Positions 57,401-64,000 of a stretch of 64,000 nt of DNA are shown piece after piece. The stretch's first letter is position 1. Every line of letters begins with the position of its first letter. Made by a program: the position numbers and the translations under genes. Origin of the DNA: Pogona vitticeps (Eukaryota; Chordata; Lepidosauria; Squamata; Agamidae); assembly GCF_051106095.1 (NCBI RefSeq), contig NC_135783.1, positions 183,784,947 to 183,848,946 of the forward strand. Reading direction: 5' to 3'. The notes under the pieces are model-generated. The model was not told the origin of the DNA and made no database searches. It saw nothing but the letters and a program-made list of their open reading frames with translations.

Positions 57401-60400
57401 TGCAGACTCCGCCGCTGAATTAAACAAGCAACCAGATATGCACAGGGTTGTCCTGTTAAGCTGGTACAGTATTTGCCTTTCCAGGGTATGGTAAACCCAA
57501 CTTTGCCATTAAATCTTTCACTTGGAGAAGAAACAGACCTTATAGATAATTCAAATCATGTTAGTGCTGAGCTATTTGCTAGGACCTTGTGTGTTATGTG
57601 AGTTCAGAACTCTCTGATACGTACCTGGCCTATGTCGATAGCCGGATTGATGCTGAAGCAGGCGTCCATGACGATATCTGTGCGGATATTCTGTGGCACA
57701 AATAACCTTCTGTCAGCTCATTTATGTTATCATAAGTAGATAAACACTGTTTTAAAATTGTATTTACATGTCACTTTTCCACCAATGAATGCACTGAATG
57801 TACATGACTCTCCTCTTTCACACTATCTCCTCACAACAAGTTTTATCATAGGATCAGGCAAAGAGAAAGTAACTGTCCCAATGGCACCTAGTGAGGTTCA
57901 TGTCAGTGAGGACTAGAACCCTGAATCTCCCAAATCTTAGTTCACCTCTCTAACCACTACACCACACTGGTTCCCATCATTGAAAATAATTGATACAAAG
58001 GCCCATAATAGATTTAGAGTATGCACATGCTATCAATACACACCCTGAACATTGTTTCTAGCACAGATAAAAACATTTCAAGAGTTTTCAACTGGAAGGA
58101 CACTTAAGGCTTTTTAATTTAACATTGTAGCCATCCCTAAATATGACTGGTGTCTATATATTTGCTTTTTCTCTTCTCTTCTTCTTGTAGTTTATTTTCA
58201 TTTTTCCTATCTTGAAGTTTTTAATATCGATTGTAATAATTCCTTTTTTATTGCTGCTGTTATTACTCTATTATTGTATTATGACTTTGTAAGCCGCCTA
58301 GAGTGGTCATGTTACCAGATAGGCGGGATATAAATAGAATAAATAAATAAATAAAAATATAATTTCCCACAAGCTAGGAATCTGGGAAGGGAATTAGAAG
58401 CCTACATTTTGGTGGAGAAGGCAAAGGAAGAGCCACAAAATAAACAGAGGAAAACTCAGACAGTTTTTCTGAATAGGTTTGGTAAAACCTGAAAAGGTCC
58501 CAACAGCAACACAGGCTGAGGTCACTCAAGGCCAGCCTGTCAAGAAGTAAGCAAGGAGATCGCTATCTGATTCAAGGAAAAAGTGGTGACTAGAGCCTCA
58601 GTAGCTGGGCCGGAGTCGAGGCTTCCATCAGTCACTGGATCAGAGTAAAGGCTGGAGAAATCTTGAGAGAAGTCGGAAGACAGGGAACTCCCTCCTCAGA
58701 AGTGGTCGTTAACCAACTCCTGAAAAGCGGTCAGGGGGTTATAGAGTCATTGGCTAGTTGTCAGTTAGGGAGTAGAGCTAAAGATACCTAAATATACCTA
58801 TATTTTATGTGAATGATCTCTTAAAGGAAAGACATTAGTATGAAGAAAACAAACGTTACATGTAAAAGGCACATATTTCAAAGAATTTCATGAACTGTAT
58901 TCTCTCTATATATATACATACCTGTAACTTTCTGCATGAAAATTATCTACTCTTCGTGAGAGTTGTCTCTCGCCTGAAAAATGGGCAATGTGATACAATT
59001 TGGGTCCAGATAAACTGTTTTTATCTGGGCATCCCAAAGGGATTGACATACTCTCTAGGCGATGCTTTATAGGCTTTTCTTTTTTAGCAAACTAGTAAAA
59101 GACAAATGCAAACAAAGGAAAAAAAATCTAACATTTAAATTTCTAATAATAATTAGAAAATCTACATACAAAGCACTTTCCACTACTGGGACCATTTGGG
59201 AATAACTACCTCATTTCCCTTCCAGAATTATATGGATTTTTGTACTGGTCTTTGTCTCTTCCCCCTTATTAAGACAAAATCAATAAATCCTCCCCTAATG
59301 CCTATAAACACCTCCCTCTTAATATGAACAATACATGTGAGGTTATTGTAATTGATGGCTGTATCCCAGATTTCCCTATACCAATCACTTAACAAAATAT
59401 TGTACTGTAAGCTATTTTCCAATTCTTAGCCATAATTAATCCAGGCACTTTTAACAGACTGGAAAATAATTCATCAGTTATTCAATTACCTTCCTCCTTT
59501 TCAAAAATCGATAAAGGTGTTATTTTAGGACATATGACTAAGTTTAAATCACTTATTTCATTTGTTTTCTTATACTTTTTTGGCAAAATACTGGTATTTC
59601 CACCACATGTGAAAATATGTACAGTACCTATTTTCTGACATCCTCTCCAGCACCTATTTGGTTAAGGTTCCCTGGAGTTAAGTACCATCTTTAAATACTT
59701 CTGACTCCACAGCCAGATACCTTAACAACATTTCTGTCCTTATATACATGCATTTTAATATATTACTGTTCCATATATTTTTGCAATCATTAGAGTTTAT
59801 TTATTCTCCCATATCAAATTCCCACAATGATTTCTGTTAGTCCTCTTGATCGTTTGCTTCCAATAATATTTTATAAATTTTACTTACCCTTCATTATAAA
59901 TTTTTACCCTTCATTACCTTATTATACCACCTTTGCTTTCTTTTCATAATATAAATCCCTTCACATTTTGCGAGTTCTCTAGATTTAACTTGTCTTTTGC
60001 TCCAATTCTTTGTTCGCTGTTAGAACTGAATAATGTTATACCAAAATATTTCACCTTTACCTATCACTTCTTTTAGAATAAAGGACTGGCTAGAAAAAAA
60101 AATTAAAGAACACATTGTGGGTATTATATAGGAAGCATGACATGATTTCTGAAGTCTAACAAGTTTTGATATTTTCCATCACTAACAGCTGTTGATATTC
60201 TCCACTTTTGGTACGTGAAGGTTTATCAACATCCAGTCATGTATGCTTTTGTCTTTCAGAACATCTGGTGGCAGAAGGTTCTTGCTGTAGAGGAAAGAGC
60301 CATACAAAACATGAAGAGGAGGTGAGCCATCAGCTCACCTATGAACTGGAAAAGTGCAGAGCAGAGTTTGGAAAAGTTAATATTTTGGAATACAGGTCCC

Positions 60401-62510
60401 AGAATTTCTCAGCCAGCAGTCATTTCCAAGGGCTAACTTTGTTAAGCTTTGGGAAGCAAGTGTTTTTTACCTTATGGTCGCCTGTCAAGCAGTCAATCTC
60501 AACTTCAGAACAAGCAGCGCCAAAAATGAAATATGGGAATGCATGGCCTTCTCCTTTCTCCCAGTCCATGTAGGTGGGATATCCTCTGAGGGGAGGGAAA
60601 AAGTAGCAAGAGTCCTTTTGGTGTTGGATTCCAGCTTTCGCAGCCATATCATCAGTTAGACCCAGAAATTGTGTGGAAAGGCCACATTTAATGAATGGTA
60701 TGTACAGTATTTCTCGAGCACTGGGTGGGATGGATCATGCAGTGTGCCAACAGGTAGTTCCTCATTTAACAGGTTCAGCTGGACTCTTAACAATGGTGAG
60801 AGTGACATATGATCTCCCTGAATAGTCTGGCTCAGATACTGTAGGCTCCTGAGGTTGTCCTTTCCAATTATGAACTTTTCCAATAGACAGGTGTAGACAC
60901 CATGGCGTAGCATTGACAAGGTCTGAGACGACCCTGGTTCAGATCTAAATTCACCTATCAGGCTCACAGGGTGATCTTGGCCAGTCACTGTCTCTCAGCA
61001 ACCTAACCTACCTCACATGGCTTCTTTGAGAAAGAAACTGGGGGAGGGGGGAAACAAGGAAGCCATCTTGAGCTCCTCATTGAAGGAGACTTCATACCAG
61101 TTAAGCATGAGAATCCAAAAGAGCAGTTGTTTCAGATGTGGATCAGGCTTCCTTCTTTGTCTGCTTTACCTTGTGTTTTTCTGGCCAGGAGATACGCTTC
61201 TGTCCTATGGACCACATTCTGTCCTATGGACCACATTTCTGTATTCAGCTTCATACACACACGCACACACCCATCAGTGTTAACTCTTATGTTGGCTTCA
61301 GACAGTCAAGTAATCCTAACACGGCCCTGTCTGTAGCTGATAAAAGGACCTAGTAGATTTGTCTTGGCTGCTTCCTCAGCATCTACCTCCCACATGGTTT
61401 CCTTTCTCCTCCTTTCTCTCTTCCCTTCTCCTCTTTTACTCTCCTTCATTTTTCCTCCTCGCTTCCTGCTCAGCAACTTTCCTGGCTTCCTCTCGCTTTC
61501 CCCACTCCTCCTTTCTTTCAGAGGATTATTGAAATGGCCCAGGCCTGTTGTGGCTCTCTGGCCCTTTGCGCTCTCACCGTTTCCTGCCAATTTGTAACTC
61601 TGCTTGGGCTACAATAGAGATGGGAAAAGTTACCTTGTGTTGGACCACAAGTCCCAGAACCCCATATTCACCATGACCGGGGGCTGAAATTCATTTCAGT
61701 GAGAGCTGTCATGGATTACAATCTATTTCTCCAGAGGCGTGTGTATCGTATTGTCTGAAGAAGTGGGTTGTGATCCATGAAGACTCACATGTTAGTTTTT
61801 AAGATGCCGCAAAGGTTTGGCTTTTGCTTTTTGTTCGTTTTTGTACAACCACTCCCAGAATACTACATGTAACCAAAAAGTAGTTTTTCTAAACTCCTAG
61901 GAACTTTTCTTTGTGGCAGTAGATACAGTTGTATGGGGCTTTCCTACTTCCGGTCATCAGCAGATAACGCTTTCGCCCGCTTTACACCCTGCCCTGTCCT
62001 TTGCACGGATCAGGTTGGTGGTGGCAGTGGGGCAGGTCAGGAAAGTGAGGCCAAGAGGTCTACCAGTTCCTGTATCCTGGGTGTCCTTTGGTCCAACCCC
62101 TCCTTCAGGAGACATGGGCCAGCTAACGTACAACAGCCTGGGTAGGGAAACGGCGGTCCTCCAGAGTATAGTTCCCATCACCCTTCATCATTGCCTCTGA
62201 AGGCAAGACCTGATGGGAGCTGATGTCTAACAAAACCTGGAGGACAGCATTTTGCCAGACTACTGGCTTGAGTTTCAGTTACCATTCACTAATCCTGAGC
62301 AGGAAGCCATCAAGGGGAAATAATCCCCAACAGTTTCTCCCTCAGTGCAAATGACAGAATAGAAAATGCAATAGCCCCCTCTTCCAAAATAAAAACATGG
62401 GGTCAGGTTTTGAGGTTTCCTTGAAATCACACAAAGATATGAGAAATGCTTCCTTACCTGAAGTAGCCAGTAGCAGACAGGCTGATGCTTTCCTCATAAG
62501 CTTTTTTAAT
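54273..62510 (-). CDS. AOX1: Aldehyde oxidase, last six coding exons
   Basis: Minus-strand exons: 62510-62458, 60585-60471, 57690-57625, 56624-56436, 54962-54795, 54326-54273 (TAA at 54275-54273). They join in phase and give the C-terminal end of a molybdo-flavoenzyme, about 210 residues of the usual 1340; the rest lies right of the window. Readable marks: [89 protein letters not shown] and the end [17 protein letters not shown]. The glutamate of GMGEAG (codon 54953-54951) is the catalytic base of the molybdenum site in this family. GMGE and the ending fit aldehyde oxidase better than xanthine dehydrogenase (which has AVGEPP). The enzyme is a cytosolic homodimer oxidising aldehydes and N-heterocycles. 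Which squamate AOX paralogue it is cannot be settled; its place next to BZW1 points to AOX1. Confidence 0.93.
54331..54402. repeat. (GA)n microsatellite and purine run beside an AOX1 acceptor
   Basis: An unbroken purine stretch on the plus strand, poly(A), (aaagg)n and about 21 GA units, lies right next to the acceptor of the last AOX1 exon. On the transcribed strand it is a pyrimidine tract of about 70 bases. Confidence 0.85.
55580..56075 (+). mobile_element. BovB (RTE) LINE fragment, internally deleted
   Basis: Plus strand: [10 protein letters not shown], then [20 protein letters not shown] and [20 protein letters not shown] of the BovB reverse transcriptase (open frame 55689-56054). This jumps to the BovB 3' end (gatgagatggttggacagtg, later cacaaagagtcggacatgac) and an A-rich tail. 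The middle of the reverse transcriptase is missing. It lies in an AOX1 intron. Confidence 0.85.
56738..56960 (+). mobile_element. tRNA-derived SINE
   Basis: Head gtggtgccgtggttaaactg (A box), then ggttgactcagccttctatt, ccgaggtcggtaaaattggt and gtaaaccgctcagtgagtgc: a SINE abundant in squamates. A G-run (56879-56890) interrupts it. Confidence 0.75.
57735..57978 (-). mobile_element. tRNA-derived SINE
   Basis: On the minus strand it starts gggaaccagtgtggtgtagt (A box), has the B box gggttctagtcc and a body with gccagt-like and acttgttgtgaggagatagt parts. It lies in an AOX1 intron. Confidence 0.7.
58150..58355 (+). mobile_element. L2-group LINE 3' end
   Basis: tttgtaagccgcctagagtg, then gataggcgggatataaatag and (aata) repeats, with a T-rich 3' UTR remnant before it. 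It lies in an AOX1 intron. Confidence 0.65.
60895..61115 (+). mobile_element. Decayed tRNA-derived SINE
   Basis: caccatggcgtagcattgac (A box remnant), ccctggttcagatc (B box), then ggtgatcttggccagtcact and cagcaacctaacctacctca, the body of a common squamate SINE. It lies in an AOX1 intron. Confidence 0.65.
61735..61830 (+). repeat. Interspersed repeat end
   Basis: gtctgaagaagtgggttgtg, atccatgaagactcacatgt and tagtttttaagatgccgcaa: a decayed copy of a reptile repeat whose opposite-strand kin ends near 1142-1225. Confidence 0.45.
62150..62250. mobile_element. Short palindromic MITE-like element
   Basis: Outer arms ggtcctccagagt and aacctggaggac pair, as do inner arms agttcccatcaccc and gatgggagct. 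No clear target duplication is seen. Confidence 0.45.
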
Positions 62511-62759
62511 CTGCAAGAGGCACATCGTTAAATTTTCTGGCAATTTTGGGGGTGGGGTGGGGAATGTAGCCATAAATTTGTACATAAAATAAATAAATAA
62601 AAAGGGTGCAAGCATTACAGGCCACTTTTCTAGCTATACACAACAGAGCCTGGTAGGTCTTATTATCTTCTAGACCCACAAAGAGTGGCTTCTTTGGCTC
62701 TCCATTCAGGTCAGGCTACTACTGTTCAACAAGGGTGCATCCCAGGTAGAAAACAGTTG

Positions 62760-62860
62760 TATAATAATAATCTTAGAACTGCAAAGCTAGAAGGGACCCT
62801 ATGGATTGAGTCCTCATACAATTTCCCTTGTGGCCCAGATCTCACCATCACCCATTCATA
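62760..62860 (-). mobile_element. CR1 3' end remnant
   Basis: aactgcaaagctagaaggga followed by ccctatggattgagtcc resembles the complement of the CR1 3' end, like the start of the element at 63230. Confidence 0.4.
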
Positions 62861-63229
62861 ATTTTTCTGGATTTTTACCCACAAGTAATCCACTTAGAGG
62901 TTGGGGTGGGTTGGGGAGATGGAAAAGCTGCACAATGTGTTTCGACTGGTAGCGCCCAAAAGCCCGCTGTCTGGAAGCGCCTGAGGCTGTCTGTTGTTTG
63001 GGTGTACCATCTCAGGCAGGGTCAACTTCAAATAACATAATCAGGTATTTACAAGGATCTGAAGACCAGCGCAGATCCCGCCATTCCAACAATTTTCTAG
63101 ATTGTGCTTTCCATAGATCATCCAAGAAGATCCAATGCAGCCTTTGAGAATTCCCAGTTTATATCCAGGGTAGGGGAGCCCCTGTGGATGCCATGCCTGT
63201 GGGCCCACCAAATCTTGGAGCTGGCACTT

Positions 63230-64000
63230 ATAGAAATCATAGAAAAGTGAAGTTGGAAGGGGCCTACAAAGCCATGAAGTCTAACCCCCTGCTCAATGCA
63301 GGAATACAATCAAAGCATATCTGGCAGGTGATTATCTAAGTTTTTCTTGAATTCCTACAGTTTTGGAGCACTCACCAACTCCCGAGGTAACTGATTCCAC
63401 TGTTGTACTGCTGTAACAGTTAGGAGGTTTTTCCTGCTATTCAACTGAAATCTGGCTTCCTTTAACTTGAGCCCATTATTGCATGTCCTGCACTCTGGGA
63501 TGATCGAGAACAGATCTTGCCCCTCCTCTGTATGATAGCCTTTCAAATATTTGAAAAGTGCTCTCATATCACTCCTCAGTCTTCTTTTCTCAAGGCTAAA
63601 CATGCCCAATTCTTTCAGTCTTTCCTCATAAGGCTTGGTTTCCAGCCCCCTGATCATCCTTGTCACCCTCCTTTGAATTTGTTTCAGTTTGTTAGCATCC
63701 TTCTTGAAGTGTGGTGTCCAGAACTGGACACAATACTCAAGGTGAGGCCTAACCAGTGCTGAATAGAGGGCGGACTAGCACCTCGTGGGATTAGGAAACT
63801 GTACTTCTGTTAATGCAGCCTAAAATCGCATTTGCCTTTTTTTGTAGCCACCTCACACTGTTGGCTCATTTTGAGCTTGTGAGCTACGACAATTCCAAGA
63901 TCCTTCTCGCTCGTAGTTTTGCTGAGCCAGATCTCCCCCATCTTATAACTGTGCAACTGGTTTCTTTTTCCAAGGTGCAGGACTTTGCATTTATCCCTTT
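63230..64000 (-). mobile_element. CR1 LINE, 3' part, running off the window
   Basis: Minus-strand frame 63666-63355 reads MTRMIRGLETKPYEERLKEL, FSLEKRRLRSDMRALFKYLK and VQQWNQLPRELVSAP, the conserved end of CR1 ORF2. Right of it, in other frames, are DKCKVLHLGKRN-like and EKDLGIVV residues, so the copy has frameshifts. Its 3' end lies near 63235 (atagaaatcatagaaaag, the CR1 tail repeat). Confidence 0.85.

Noticed and set aside
1-64000. CRISPR arrays, operons, ribosome binding sites or phage attachment sites
   Set aside because: The window is vertebrate nuclear DNA; the regular repeats seen are microsatellites and transposon ends.

Overview
The window is vertebrate nuclear DNA, most likely from a squamate reptile (lizard or snake). 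Genes are split into short exons with GT-AG introns. The repeats include BovB-tailed Sauria-type SINEs, a BovB (RTE) fragment, L2 and CR1 LINE remains, Gmr1-like and other Ty3/gypsy fossils, hAT and Tigger-like MITEs. Species cannot be named from sequence alone.

Four host genes are present, in this order: PPIL3 (+, last three coding exons, 433-4806), CLK1 (+, complete coding sequence, 7394-14610, with a CpG-island promoter at about 6450-7290), BZW1 (-, complete coding sequence, 48267 down to 34595, CpG-island promoter at about 49890-50870) and an aldehyde oxidase gene, AOX1 (-, last six coding exons, 62510 down to 54273). This equals the human 2q33 block AOX1-BZW1-CLK1-PPIL3 turned around, so gene order and orientation are conserved. 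The splice models close exactly: CLK1 gives 481 codons and BZW1 gives 419 codons, the same length as human BZW1.

Region by region: 1-4990 PPIL3 end with a Tigger-like MITE, a hAT-like MITE and a tRNA-derived SINE in its last intron; 4990-6450 spacer with one SINE; 6450-14880 CLK1; 14880-18120 MITE-rich spacer; 18125-30746 a nest of LTR-retrotransposon fossils inserted in one another, plus an L2 LINE and MITEs; 30747-31560 an unexplained GC-rich block; 31560-34590 spacer and probable BZW1 3' UTR; 34595-50600 BZW1 with large repeat-rich introns; 51000-54150 spacer; 54273-62510 AOX1 end; 62511-64000 an upstream AOX1 intron or flank with CR1 remains.

The genes are not an operon and do separate jobs: a spliceosomal cyclophilin (PPIL3), a splicing-factor kinase (CLK1), an eIF5-mimic translation regulator (BZW1) and a cytosolic molybdo-flavoenzyme (AOX1). 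Points most worth a second look are a changed LAMMER signature in CLK1, a (GA)n microsatellite that supplies the polypyrimidine tract of the last AOX1 exon, the poor start context of BZW1, YY1-like sites carried by Tigger-like MITEs, and the LTR-element nest with SCAN-like gag regions.
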